Positions 43,791-54,080 of a stretch of 64,000 nucleotides of DNA are shown piece after piece (position 1 is the stretch's first letter; every line of letters begins with the position of its first letter). Location of the stretch: NCBI RefSeq assembly GCF_040954645.1, contig NC_092806.1, positions 162,560,328 through 162,624,327 on the forward strand, read 5' to 3'. The notes under the pieces were generated by a model. That model saw only the letters and a program-made list of their open reading frames with translations. It was not told where the DNA came from and did not search any database. Made by a program: the position numbers and the translations under genes. Source of the DNA: Diabrotica undecimpunctata. Lineage: Eukaryota; Arthropoda; Insecta; Coleoptera; Chrysomelidae.

Positions 43791-44490
43791 ATTTTCGCGG
43801 GCACACACACACACATAAGTTCATCCCAACCCCTATGGAACATGAGTGTACCACTGCTAGACAGTGGGACCCCCATGTCCGAAGATCAGACCGGTCTCGT
43901 TCCAAAAGAGCAAGTCATTTTGGCTCGGTACCTATCTGACCCCCAGGTTTTTCCACCACCCCTCCTCTACGTCTGACATACGCAGAGGAGGCTTGAACTG
44001 TTACGTCGGGCGATTTGGGAAAAGAAACACCCTCCGTTTTCCATGACTTGTGGTTAGGCCACCTATCTGTAGGGGTAGCTTAGTGTAGCTTTTCTCCCTA
44101 TTTACTTTACTGAGTTTACTATGGCTTTACTTTGGGCTCTGTGACCCTAAAACAATGTGTGTCCGATCAGGGGGTCGACAGCAAACTGTCGGCCCCCTGT
44201 TCGGTTGTTGTGTGCTCGGTCACACAGTCGTCAATTTGGCAAAACAAGTTTTGGTCTCCTTGCCGACTGGGCGATCGATAGGCCTGGCCATCGAGCCCGT
44301 GCTTGTCGCACACGACCTCGATGCTCAGTTTTCGCGAGTTGCCTGTGGCAACTTAGTCCTGAAGGGCTATTCCTGAAGGGTCTTTTTCCTTAGGGGCGTG
44401 CCTGAGGGGCCTCAGCCTTGTGGCTTTACTTATTAGGATTTTGTCCTGTTTATTGATTTTACTTTATTGGCCTATACAGATTTTCGCGGG
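43791..44490. repeat. GC-rich ~680-bp block bounded by an 11-bp direct repeat
   Basis: ATTTTCGCGGG occurs at 43791-43801 and again at 44480-44490, like a target-site duplication around 43802-44479. The interior starts with a CACACA tract and is markedly GC-richer than its surroundings. It contains several strong hairpins and has no long coding frame with a known domain. It encodes GRFGKRNTLRFP near 44009-44045, recalling the FGKRG motif at the 5' ends of LINEs at 31.1 and 35.1 kb. It could be the 5' region of the LINE at 44.76 kb or an independent retroposed element. Confidence 0.5.
44168..44353. ncRNA. Array of strong hairpins, possible structured RNA
   Basis: Hairpin 1: 44168-44181 pairs with 44186-44199, 14 bp including one G-U, loop CAAA. 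Hairpin 2: TGTGTG 44209-44214 with CACACA 44221-44226, loop CTCGGT. A palindromic GATAGGCCTGGCCATC lies at 44277-44292. Hairpin 3: AGTTGCC 44337-44343 with GGCAACT 44347-44353, loop TGT. Such stable stems in AT-rich DNA suggest selected RNA structure, for example in a LINE 5' UTR. The strand is unknown. Confidence 0.4.
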
Positions 44491-44762
44491 TTAAGCACCG
44501 CTAATTTTTATTTCAATCTCCCCTTCACATCACAGTACCTTTCGAACGTGCCTGTGTCTATTCAGTGGTAGTTTAGCAAGTGGATGGTGTGTATGATTAA
44601 TAGGAATTTTGAATATAATATCCAATTCGGTCCCACAAACCGACGTTTTAGTTGTCGTTACATAGTTACAGGTAAGAACGTACCCCATTCTAGTACATAG
44701 TAACTTGTATATATATAAGCAGCGCTGATATTAGTTAGTTCAGTTGATAAGATAACCTAAGG

Positions 44763-45985
44763 CCAACGAAGCATTGGGACAGTGGAACATCGAGAAAATG
44801 CAAAATGAGGAAATCCGAGAAAATTACAAACAAGAAATTAAACAGCATTTAAATACAGTAAACCAGAGCAATGATGTCGAAAGGCTGTGGCAACAAATGG
44901 AAAAATCAATTACGGAGTCAGCAGAACTAATAATAGGAAAAAGCAGAAAGAGAATAAGAAAACGGTTTAAAAGAGAATGTCAAGAAAATCTACACGACAG
45001 ACAGATAAAGCGAAACATTATGCCTCAACAAGGAACAGTGTTAAAGTAAAGAAAACTATTCAACTTCACGCCGAGAAACAAGAAAATTAATTAGAGAGAA
45101 AAAAGGAAGTACGAACAACAGAAATATGAAGAAATGGAAAGGAATAGGTAACAGTCAAATAGTCGAGCATTTTACAAATCAGTGTCAAACGAAAAGAAAG
45201 GCTTCAGACCTAGATGTGTGTCTGTACTCAAAAAAAATGATGAATTAATAATAAATGAAAAAGAACTACTCCAAACATGGCAAGAATATTTCAAGACTTT
45301 ACTAAATATACATCAAGAGGAAGAACATGGAAAAAATATATATTTTGGGGTGGACCTACCGGTAGAGGACCCCGACCCCCGAATTGCAAGCAATTAACAA
45401 ATTGAAGAACGGAAAAGCTTCAGGCTCTGACAATATACTGGCTGAATTCCTTAAGTACGGAGGAGAAACTCTACATAGACAAATACACAAACTAATAACA
45501 CTTATATGGAACGAAGAGAAAATACCAACAAAATGGCACGAAAGTGTAATAATCTCCATCCATAAAAAGGGAGACAAAACCAAGTGCTCTAATTATAGAG
45601 GCATCTCTCTACTTAATACGGCATATAAAATCTTATCGAACATCCTATTAAGTAGGCTGACAAACCGGGTTCAGAAAACATAGATCGACCGTAGATCAGA
45701 TCTTTACTCTAAGACAGCTGCTTGAAACAGCAGCTGGATGAGAGACCAGAGAAGACTCCCTAATAACCGCCTTGCCAAGTTAATATGAGAGGAAGCCCCC
45801 ACAGGAGGAAGGCCCTTAGGACGTCCACGAATGCGATGGAGAGACAATATATGGTCAGATCTAAGATCAATGGGGTTGCCCACTGTCCCAACTATTATGG
45901 ACGACCGTTCAAGATGGAGGAAAATTGTGCAGTCAGCCAAAACCCACCCCGGGTTGTAGTGCTACGAGAAGAAGAAGAAGAAGTT
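44763..45985 (+). pseudogene. RTE/CR1-like LINE with internal deletion in RT
   Basis: Linker frame 44774-45049 (MGQWNIEKMQNEEIRENYKQ), a second linker frame 45182-45397 (ELLQTWQEYFKTLLN), then RT 45384-45683: NKLKNGKASGSDNILAEFLK, IISIHKKGDKTKCSNYRGIS and LLNTAYKILSNILL. It passes a decayed FRKHRSTVDQIFTLRQ box and, near 45740, jumps to NNRLAKLIWEEAP-like and GRPRMRWRDNIWSDLRSMG, the C-terminal tail. It ends at AAGTTG after an (AGA)n tract near 45968-45985. The palm with YADD is missing, so about 1 kb is deleted internally. Confidence 0.82.
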
Positions 45986-46059
45986 GATAAGATATTATCG
46001 TGCTGTAAACTTATAAATAAATATATCTACATAAATTAGAACCGCTCGTTTTATTTAAA

Positions 46060-46930
46060 ACGGTACAATATTATATTTTAGGGCATACGTTTATAATGAA
46101 TTACTTGAGGGAACAAGAATGGGTGTTGCGGCTTCATGGGGAACTTTTCAGAGGGATTCAGAGGCAGAACCAGATGATCATGATGGGTGTTTGAGAGACT
46201 ACCATATTATAGAAACTATTGAGGATATAGACTCGAAAGAGGAATTTAAAAATGAAGAAATCTCATCTATTCTTCAAGAAATGTTAGTCGAATAAGCTGC
46301 AAGAACACCCTGGCTTATCGGTAAATATGTAACTACCAGGTGGCGAAAATATCCTACATCAGCACGGAGTATTTCAACACGCGCTGAAAATATTATCACC
46401 CCTTAAGGGCATAAGGCATAAAAATAAAGCTTCAGAAATATGGGGATGCTACTTTTTCTTTTATCAAAAATTTTAAATTTTTTCACGTTTTCTGCGGAAC
46501 ATTAATAGCCAAATACTTTCTTTGATAAATTGTTTAATTCCTCAGTTGACCTAATTTTGACTAAACTTTTTCTTTAATTGAAAGAACTATGTAGAATTCT
46601 AAGTTAGTGTCTTAATACAATTGACAACAAGTAATTTCAGCGAAAAATTGAACACAACTTTTTCTTTCGCTGTTGTATAGGTTTTCCAGGAAATTTTTTT
46701 GGCTGCTTCTGGATTGTCGGTATAAACTAACTACGGCACTGCGTGAATATAAACAGAGTCGGAATAGAGAATGAAAAGTTTATAAAATCAACGGCTTATC
46801 ATCTGTTACCGATCAAACTCCTCTCACTGAGGTCGAGAAGGTTTGACGTAAACAAAACACTGCGATGTGATGCCATCAAACATATTCTGAATGATATAAG
46901 TATGTCATTAAGTTCATAATAATGTGAAAA
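46060..46930 (+). pseudogene. Degraded piggyBac-like transposase N-terminal half
   Basis: Encodes in successive frames an acidic N-terminus (DYHIIETIEDIDSKEEFKN), then SARSISTRAENIITPL, which recalls the TRAENIIxHLPG box before the piggyBac core. Later come FGCFWIVGIN-like and RRFDVNKTLRCDAIKHILND, recalling LRFDDxxTRxxR. Matches are weak and scattered over stops. It is not the same copy as 5.4-6.8 kb. Family assignment is tentative. Confidence 0.5.
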
Positions 46931-47233
46931 CTGCGGTCTAGTTCAAAGAGCAGGCCGAGTTGAAAGTTACTTCGCGCATCCAGTTACAGCCAATTTCCTG
47001 GGAATCGTCGATTGTTGACTTCGCTACCAGGGTTTTTAATTTTGCATGTTTGTGATTGTTTCTTTGGTACAAAGAGGGACTTTAATGAGCTGTTGGGATA
47101 AGTATATAGCAAATGCTTAAAGAACAAACAGTTCGTAAATGCCAAAGATAAGAAACAATATACAATATATTTCCGGATGATCAAATATGATAGGTATAGA
47201 AATTTTCAAATGCAACCGTGTGCAAAATGGATG

Positions 47234-47235
<2 letters not shown>
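46931..47235. other. No gene supported
   Basis: Spacer before the AT microsatellite; nothing recognised. Confidence 0.5.

Positions 47236-47313
<78 letters not shown>
47236..47313. repeat. (AT)n microsatellite
   Basis: Uninterrupted AT dinucleotide run of about 78 bp. It creates spurious Ile-Tyr ORFs on both strands. Confidence 0.98.
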
Positions 47314-47316
<3 letters not shown>

Positions 47317-47649
47317 TAATGATCTTGAAAAACGAACTGAGGACTATCAAGGGTTGTTTAGATTCTCGATTTATTTCTCACAAGAAAAGTAATCATTTCA
47401 CTTGTTTGATGATTTATCAAATCACGTTTGAATTAACTTAAACTTTGGTTTGTTTGACTAGGTAGTTTGCAACGGTAAACTATAGGTCTATTATCAGAAT
47501 AAAAGGTCATTTCTAACCTAACATCGTCCAATAGGTTCAAGTAAGCTTGGATTTGCAGTTCACCTAAAACTCCATCGATGAGAAGTCACCTGACTAGTTG
47601 ATGTCTCATGTAAAGGTTGCTACTAGTATACACGGGCATGTTCTGTCCA
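47314..47649. other. No gene supported
   Basis: No recognised motif. Confidence 0.5.
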
Positions 47650-47860
47650 TCCATCATATGGCTCTATAGCCCAATTCGAGGTCTGGTCTCACTAATCAAA
47701 CCTTTTACGGTCTGTAGCCATTCTGCTCCACGATCGACTGCCAAGGAGATTTCTGTCCACATCATTCCTCATCCACATCATTCTACCATCGCTTTCTCGG
47801 TCTTTTAATAGGTTTCTTTCCCTGCATTCTTGCCTTCAACAGATTTTTGGAAGCCTGTAT
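47650..47860 (-). pseudogene. LINE RT C-terminal scrap
   Basis: The minus strand encodes EISLAVDRGAEWLQTVKGLI after a decayed GRKPIKRPRKRW-like segment. This matches the W..A.DR..W...V tail of RTE/CR1-like RT ORFs. Short and frame-broken. Confidence 0.5.
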
Positions 47861-47934
47861 TCTTCCAACCTAAATACATTGCCTGTACATTGAAGTCATA
47901 GTAGCCGGATATACTGAGATAAAGTTCTTCTTCT

Positions 47935-48130
47935 TATTGCGCCGTCTCCTTTCGAAGTTTGGCGATCCAAATGGCAATTATAGCTTTGTAAACTGTTTAA
48001 AACTGTTTGGAAAGCGATCAAACCATCTCCTTAGGTCTTTAAGCCACGAGTTCTGGCGTCTTCCTACTGATCTTTTGGCCTGTACTTTACCTTCCAATAT
48101 GACTTGGAGTAATTCTTTATAATATATATT
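47935..48130 (-). mobile_element. Short LINE 3' end (relative of the 14.0 and 28.5 kb tails)
   Basis: The minus strand encodes VIGRQSTGQKISRKTPELVA-like sequence (GRRQNSWLKDLRRWF in relatives), then SLSKQF and IIAIWIAKLRKE. It ends in an AAGAAGAAG tract at 47930-47938. About 195 bp, strongly 5'-truncated. Confidence 0.65.
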
Positions 48131-48174
48131 ATACATTTTATATTGCTGAGTTACCAAGAAATTAAGAAAATAAA

Positions 48175-48715
48175 AACGAAATCAATATATTAACAACAGT
48201 GGTTGAAAATCCTACAACTTCTCGAACCATTGCAGACCAATTTGACATTCCTAATTCCACAGCCTTAAAAACTTTGAAAAGAAATAAATTCCATTTTTTG
48301 TATAAATTTCAATTAATCAAGAATTAAGAGAAGGAGATGCTAAGAGACGAGATATACTAGAGAGGACCAATGCTAACAGACAACTTTTGTTTAGCGATGA
48401 ATGTACATTTTATTAAATACTGAACCAAATGTTCAATATTATAGGATTTGGTCGACAAGTAAGCCTGAGGATTGAAACAACACCCAATATCGTCGAAAAA
48501 TAAATATGTAGTTAGGAATATTAAAACACAATATTATTGGACCATTGTGTGAGAAAAAATTTAAATTCAGAAAAGTTTTTTGACTTGCTACAAGAAGAAA
48601 TTTTACAGAGGCTTGGAAAAGTAACTCCTTAAAATTCCTTAAAAGCAGATTTAGGAATTGTTTGAGATAAAGGTAAAAGGCTTTTAGGCGAAGGCATGTA
48701 TAAGAGACTTTTCTG
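48175..48715 (+). pseudogene. Mariner-like transposase fragment
   Basis: Encodes VVENPTTSRTIADQFDIPNS and TALKTLKRNKFH, a helix-turn-helix, then QLLFSDECTFY-like (first catalytic Asp). After frame breaks comes RKNLNSEKFFDLLQEEI, equivalent to the ENLTGERYLxFLxNxLI segment of the mariner at 49-51 kb. The C-terminal catalytic acids are absent, cut off by a LINE tail at 48716. Confidence 0.72.
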
Positions 48716-48970
48716 TTTATAGAATAGAATAGAATAGAAATATGCTTTATTGTCACTGATAAATTGTACAATTTTATGGACAACTCTTACACAAAGGCAG
48801 AAAAATAACAATAACAATTTAAAATTTATTGAAAATACATAAATCGTCAATACATATCACAAAATAAAAGATAATAAAATACACAATCCATTGCAAAATT
48901 TAAATAAATTGCAAATTTCATAATAAAACCATAACGAACTATAGTTTAAGCTGCTGCATGTGATACCCAA
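48716..48970 (-). mobile_element. 3' UTR and pentanucleotide tail of a LINE
   Basis: On the minus strand the sequence ends CAATAAAGCATATTTCTATT and then a (CTATT)n tract (plus 48719-48738). An AATAAA-like signal followed by a short tandem tail is typical of jockey-like LINE 3' ends; a (CTACT)n analogue ends the copy at 41.1 kb. No coding sequence. Confidence 0.55.
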
Positions 48971-48981
48971 ATATATATGTA

Positions 48982-49763
48982 CAGTGGATGGCTAAATTAT
49001 GGAATATTATCATTATTTCGAGAACCGTCGAGTTTTGAGGGAAATCCCGAAACAGGTCGATTTTTGTTATAAAATACCCATCTTAATTATAACGTATATG
49101 GAGTAGGGATGATGTCACCGGTGTAGGTGTAGTGACGTAATCATTAATTTTTATTTAAACGAGAATTTAATTCTCTATTTAACGATATTACATTTTGACG
49201 TGACAACGTCTTAAATTAGGTTGTGGCTCGGAGTCACTCATGAAAAAGTGTAACGCCCGCTCACGTCTGTTATGATGAGTCACCGAACGAGAGAGAGGCC
49301 CGCCGAACCGGCGAATGCCTTGCGTCTTTCTCCCACTCAAACATGATCGGTCCGCTGGTGCGATGCTATTTCTCCTATCATCGTCCTATCCTCAACAAAA
49401 TCACTCAAATAGAAATTAGTTAAGTTTAAGTTTACATGTACAATGTTTTATTAAACAAAATATATTTCTATAGTTAAAATTTGTGCAATTCTTATTTTCA
49501 TTCAATTCCTTGTTCCTATTGTGCAATTTAATAATATTCATATCAATAAATATTCTACCGAGAAAAAGACGTTGTCACGTAAAATCTTCGCCCGTAAAAC
49601 CGACTTTACAGGCAACCGATTTTTTTTTTAACTAAAATATTTTTTTAGGGTACAAAAACAATTTTTTTTCAAGTAAATTACAACTGATGATTTAATTAAT
49701 AATGTACTTTAAAGTAACCAAATTATGCATAATAATTATTTTAAATTAAATGTTCGAAATGCC
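48982..49763 (+). repeat. Left TIR, interrupted by a 432-bp insertion
   Basis: 48982-49196 matches the outer right TIR, and 49629-49763 matches its inner part. The two halves are contiguous in the right TIR. The inner end overlaps the last transposase codons (WHFEHLI and stop). Confidence 0.88.
49197..49628. mobile_element. Unidentified ~430-bp insertion in the mariner left TIR
   Basis: Defined by its absence from the right TIR. It starts GACGTGACAACGTCTT, and its inverted form AAGACGTTGTCACGT lies at 49566-49580, about 45 bp before the right edge. The middle (about 49240-49380) is GC-rich. No ORF. A non-autonomous element or solo LTR is possible. Confidence 0.65.
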
Positions 49764-50896
49764 ATCCATCGGTTTCTTGACAATATGCGAATCTACGGAC
49801 ACATTCACCAAGTACATTGCGGATGACTCCTGGAGTAATTAGACTGATTTCATGCCTAATTCTATCTTTCAAGTCCTGTAAGTTTTGGATTTATTGGCAT
49901 GAACTTTTGATTTTATGTAACCCCACAGGAAAAAGTCTAGCGGTGTTAGATCTGGCGACCTTGCTGGCCACTCTATAAAACCTCGTCTTTCGAACCACCT
50001 CCTGGGAAAGTAATGATTTAAAAATTGACGTACTTCACGTGCGTAATGCGAACGGGCTCCAGATACTTTTTTTTTTATTGGCATAGACTTTTAGTCATTC
50101 AGCCAGACTCAACATGGTAGAAAAAAGATTGTCTGAGTTCATACTCAGATACTTGTTGAAACCAGATATTTTCACAGGTAAATTTGGATTATTGGCATTT
50201 GGATACATTTTAGCAAGGACAGGTATAAGTTGATTTCTCAAAAAAGTTAAATAACGTTCTCCTGTTAGATTTTCTTCAAAGAAAAAGGGGCCAATGATTC
50301 TGTCATTAATGATCCCTGTCCATACATTTACTTTCTGAGGATATCGCGTGTGTGACTCAGTCATCCAATGTGGGTTTTCTTGACTTCAATATCTTCAATT
50401 TTGACGATTCACGGTAGCATGTATAAAAAATGTGGCTTCATCGGAAAAAAGGATTTGATTGATGAAATGTGGATTGCGGATACATAAATCCTGCATAATT
50501 TCAGAAAATTGAAGCCGGCGATCGGGATCGTCGTCGTTTAATTCCTGATGTAGTCGAATTTTGTAGGGATGGTATTTTTCTTTTTTTTTTTTTTAAATAC
50601 GTAATACCGATCGTTGGGAAACTCCAGCATATTCACCCATTTGTGTTGAACTACTGTGAGGATTGCCATGTACATTTAATAAAATATCAAGTTTTACATT
50701 GTCTTCAATTTTAGGAAGCCCAGCGTTTGGAATATGTTTATTTGCTGCGACTATTTTACTTGCTGTTGATTGGCTGATGGGTATGTCTGGATATTTTGCG
50801 TTGAATAAATTGCATACCTCGTTCTGTGTTCTTTTTATCTCCGCATCCGCTAAGAATTAATATTTCTATGCGTTGTGTTTCATTTAGGTGAGCCAT
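49741..50896 (-). pseudogene. Mariner-like transposase pseudogene
   Basis: Start MAHLNETQRIEILILSG at 50896. The helix-turn-helix region is frame-broken (50860-50600). Then come HPYKIRLHQELNDDDPDRRL, INQILFSDEATFFIH (first catalytic Asp intact) and PQKVNVWTGIINDRIIGPFF. ENLTGERYLTFLRNQLIPVL follows. The second catalytic site should read FQQDGAPAHYA but reads FQQVSGARSHYA once the 77-bp insert is ignored, so the Asp is lost. EWPARSPDLTPLDFFLWGYI (third acid, Asp) and a C-terminus ending DGWHFEHLI with TAA at 49741-49743 complete it. The gene's 3' end lies within the TIR. Confidence 0.9.
50069..50145 (-). mobile_element. 77-bp poly(A)-tailed mini-insertion with 9-bp TSD
   Basis: CAGATACTT flanks it at 50060-50068 and 50146-50154. 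On the minus strand the insert ends CCAATAAAAAAAA, a polyadenylation-like signal running into an A tail. It splits the transposase catalytic region. It looks like a retroposed scrap of a polyadenylated transcript, though too short to identify. Confidence 0.7.
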
Positions 50897-51014
50897 AATT
50901 AACATTTGACATTAACATTGCTTGAATTAACATTTGACAAAAAGTTTCAGTGTTTATGAGATAACTTTTTGTGTCCTTTATTATTTTTGCTTTTTTAAGT
51001 ATTTACTTCAGAAA

Positions 51015-51403
51015 GTGATGGCATTTCGAACATTTAATTTAAAATAATTGTTATGCATAATTTGGTTACTTTAAAGTACATTATGAATTAAATCATTAGT
51101 TGTAATTTAAATTAAAAAAAATTGTTTTTGTAGCCTTAAAAAAATATTTTAGTTAAAAATGTAATGTTGTTAAATACAGAATTAAATTCTCCTTCAAATG
51201 GGTTGTCGCATTATACCAATTTTTATTTAAAAAAATTAACGGTTATGTCACTACACCCACACCGGTGACGTCATCCCTACTCCATGTACGTTATAAGATG
51301 GGTATTTTATAACAAAATCGACCTGTTTCGGGATTTCCCTCAAAACTCGACGGTTCCCGAAATAATGATAATATTCCATAATTTAGCCGTTCACCGTTCA
51401 CTG
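51015..51403 (-). repeat. Right TIR of the mariner-like element
   Basis: Uninterrupted inverted copy of the two left TIR halves, ending CACTG before TA at 51404. Confidence 0.9.
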
Positions 51404-51439
51404 TATATAAAAATAGGTAATTTAGTTACTTGTTCATAA

Positions 51440-52470
51440 ACGTACTATAAAGTCTTAGTTATTCATTAAGAATCTTCCACTGAATAATATGGTCTTTCAG
51501 ATATACAGGCTTTTGTCATTTTACGAAATTTAAAGAAAGAAGTTGCAGATTCAAATTGCAAAGGCAGAGGGTTGTGTAATTTTTTGCCGAATATAATATA
51601 GATTTCTTTACTAACTCAGTGGACGGGATAGGTAAATGCACATCACAGGTTGAATTTCTGGTGGAGCAGTCATGATTAGGTCTTGCTGGAAAAACATACA
51701 GGTGTTAACGAATTAAACGAACAGTTTGTAAAATATATAAAGAGAGAAGAGTTAAAATTCCGTGATTTTTGAAGTAACTTCTGCAATGTGACATTCTATT
51801 GAGAAAAGATACCCTACCGATAAGGAAGACCATATCGAAGATGAGAACAAAGAAAAATATGTTATTTTGGAAGGAAAACGCTAAATTGATTTCCTTCGAA
51901 ACAGATTTTGTTGCATAGCAGGTTGAGGCTAGTTTCTTACTTAACAAATCGATATGAAGGGACCATTAAAGGTTGCTGTCTATAAAAATACCAAAAAATT
52001 TTACAGAATCAATGATATTAATTTTGCTGTTATTAAGAAGCAAGGGTTGAAGAGCTTCTTTATCGGATAACTATATGCTACTGTCTTATCCACGTTAAAA
52101 GTAAATTCGAGTCGTACCTGGATTTTATTTTAAGTAGATCAGATACTGGTATCATCAGCAAAAAGACACATTTTTCCATCGATTTTTAAGTTAGTGATGT
52201 CATTTATAAAGATAAGGAAAAGTAGATGACCCAATACTGAACCTTGTACTCCTTCCACATACAATGCTTTTATGACTAGAGTCAGTATCATTTGCTCTAA
52301 TTAGTTGTTTCCCATTCCTCAAGTAAGATTGGAACCAATTCAAAGAAGCACTTCAAATTCCGTAAAAATTTAGTTGTTTTATCAAAATGTCGTGATTTAC
52401 ATAATCAAAAGCTTTAACATATTTACAATGTTTTGTCAGGATGTTTTGTTTTTTCTCTAGATCGATTTAT
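51440..52470 (-). pseudogene. Jockey-like LINE RT, palm to C-terminus
   Basis: The minus strand from 52470 reads VKAFDYVNHDILIKQLNFYG (palm A), SLNWFQSYLRNGKQLIRAND, a decayed GVQGSVLG region near 52250 and LKIDGKMCLFADD-like sequence near 52180. DKTVAYSYPIKKLFNPC-like sequence follows, then SVKFFGIFIDSN and LHIDLLSKKLASTCYATKSV. The C-terminus has CRSYFKNHGILTLLSLYILQ, FPARPNHDCSTRNSTCDVHL, a P-SxxFFKFRKMTKACI-like end and a stop near 51470. Several frameshifts. 5' truncated before the fingers. Confidence 0.82.
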
Positions 52471-53859
52471 TTATTACTAAAATTGTTATTCTTCCAGATT
52501 TTTGATCTTCCTAGTATATATAACCCGCTGATCATTTTTGTTGATATATCGGTGTCCAAATAACCTATTTTTTTAAGTAAGTAAATAAAACCTGTGGTTG
52601 TAGTAAAGTACGTATCTTACCTACACTCTGTTGTTGAGTCTCGTTTGTTATCTAGAAGGCTCTAGACACATTAGACACTGTAATCTACTAAATTTTGCAG
52701 TTATGAACAAGTCTCTATTACACACTTCCAAGATAATAAATAATCAAAAGCAAAATACATTTTTTTATACGAGCCTCATACTTTATTTGATTATTCAGGG
52801 CTTTTTTTATAGGTTTGTCTTTCTATTTTCTTGTGGCATTTTATTTCTATCGCATATCCAGCAAAAACACAGATGCGCTCGTTATCGAACAATAAAACAG
52901 TAGGTTAATTTTATTGTAGTGCCTTTCGTAAATATCGGTTGCCATATTTACGTTGAAGGAAATCACATGCACACGCCACCAGTTCTGTTCTGGTCCGATG
53001 TTAGTTCGTTGCGAGTGTTGAGACTTCGTGTGAGGTTTCACACACTTACTCTTTTTCAAACAAATCATAAAATAGTGTAAACAATCCAGGCATACTGTCT
53101 TTTAATGCTGGGTAAATCTAAACTATACAGTATTAAATTTGGGATTTTGTTATGATTATATTTGTAAGGGGACAAACGCCAGCGACATTGTCAAAATATG
53201 TTTCTGATTTTTAATTAGATGAAGTAGAGACGTTATAGTCGAAAGTGTTTTTAAATTAATATCAAACATGTGTTTGACTTACCTAATTGTGTGAAAGAGT
53301 TATTTTAAAACAAGTAAACTATAACATGTAGTCTAAACAATACTAAACAATATTATTATTAAACTGTTTCTTGTCTTTTGATACAATTTTCAATATACAA
53401 TTTTTAAATTGTAGAAATATAATGATATTAATAACATTTTTGAGGTGCATTGCTAGAACGTCGGACATCTTAAATAGAAATTAATGAGGAACTCCAAACT
53501 ATTAACAAAACTTTTCATTTAACTCAATGCTCATTGTTAAAGATAAAAAAAAATAGTTTCAGAACTATATAAAAAAAATTAATATGTGAATTTCCTGTCA
53601 ATTGAACCAAATTGGCTTCTTCCCTTTTGTCATGTATATACCTTTGCATGACTGTATTTTTGTTGTTCGTAATATCCTTATAAATCATCTCGAAAACATG
53701 TGGAATTAAATTTTATATCCACAGTTCTTTTTGTAGAGTTAAAACACAATAAAGACTATAAAAAGATTTTAGCTGAAATAATATATATTGATCCCATATA
53801 AAAACACACAATTTTCTGCTACCAATCAATATCGAAAAGAATTTCAGAGTTCCATCGTC
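52471..53859. other. No gene supported
   Basis: Short ORFs only. 52920-53050 is somewhat less AT-rich and non-repetitive. No element was recognised. Confidence 0.45.
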
Positions 53860-54080
53860 AAATTAGAGCGGGCAAATTAGAGCGAGCATTTAGAGGGAGC
53901 GGAAGGTGCGGCCTGTGTGGCGAGGGCTCATTGAAAGCCCTTCGTCGGGTAAATGATGGCATCGTGTCCTCGGTCGTTTAATAGGAAAAGCATATTTGCG
54001 GAGCACTTTAGTTAGGGCCAGAGTAAACACAATAAAGCGGCGATTCCCCGCCCCTTCGATTTACTCCGCGGGTTATGGGT
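53860..54080. other. GC-rich unique island, possible conserved non-coding element
   Basis: About 220 bp clearly richer in GC than its flanks, with no long ORF, no element motif and no repeat partner in the window. It contains GAGGGCTCATTGAAAGCCC and an ACAATAAAGCGGCG stretch. A regulatory role is a guess from composition only. Confidence 0.35.

Larger units (their letters stand above)
48982..51403 (-). mobile_element. Tc1/mariner-like transposon with long TIRs, 2.42 kb
   Basis: Bounded by TA on each side (48980-48981 and 51404-51405). The ends read CAGTG... and ...CACTG. TIRs of nearly 390 bp, counting the interrupted left one without its insert, frame a minus-strand transposase gene. Matching TIR blocks include GCTAAATTATGGAATATTAT and TGGGTATTTTATAACAAAA at the outer ends and AATGTACTTTAAAGTAACC inside. 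Two later insertions (49197-49628 and 50069-50145) explain part of the length; the original was about 1.9 kb. TA target sites and CAGTG ends are diagnostic of the superfamily. Confidence 0.92.

Noticed and set aside
44155..44393. Overlapping 73- and 78-codon ORFs in the hairpin block
   Set aside because: Two different frames open at once because of GC-rich composition; no domain, and hairpins explain the sequence better.
47117..47441. ORFs on both strands at the second AT microsatellite
   Set aside because: Ile-Tyr repeats from (AT)n; no other support.
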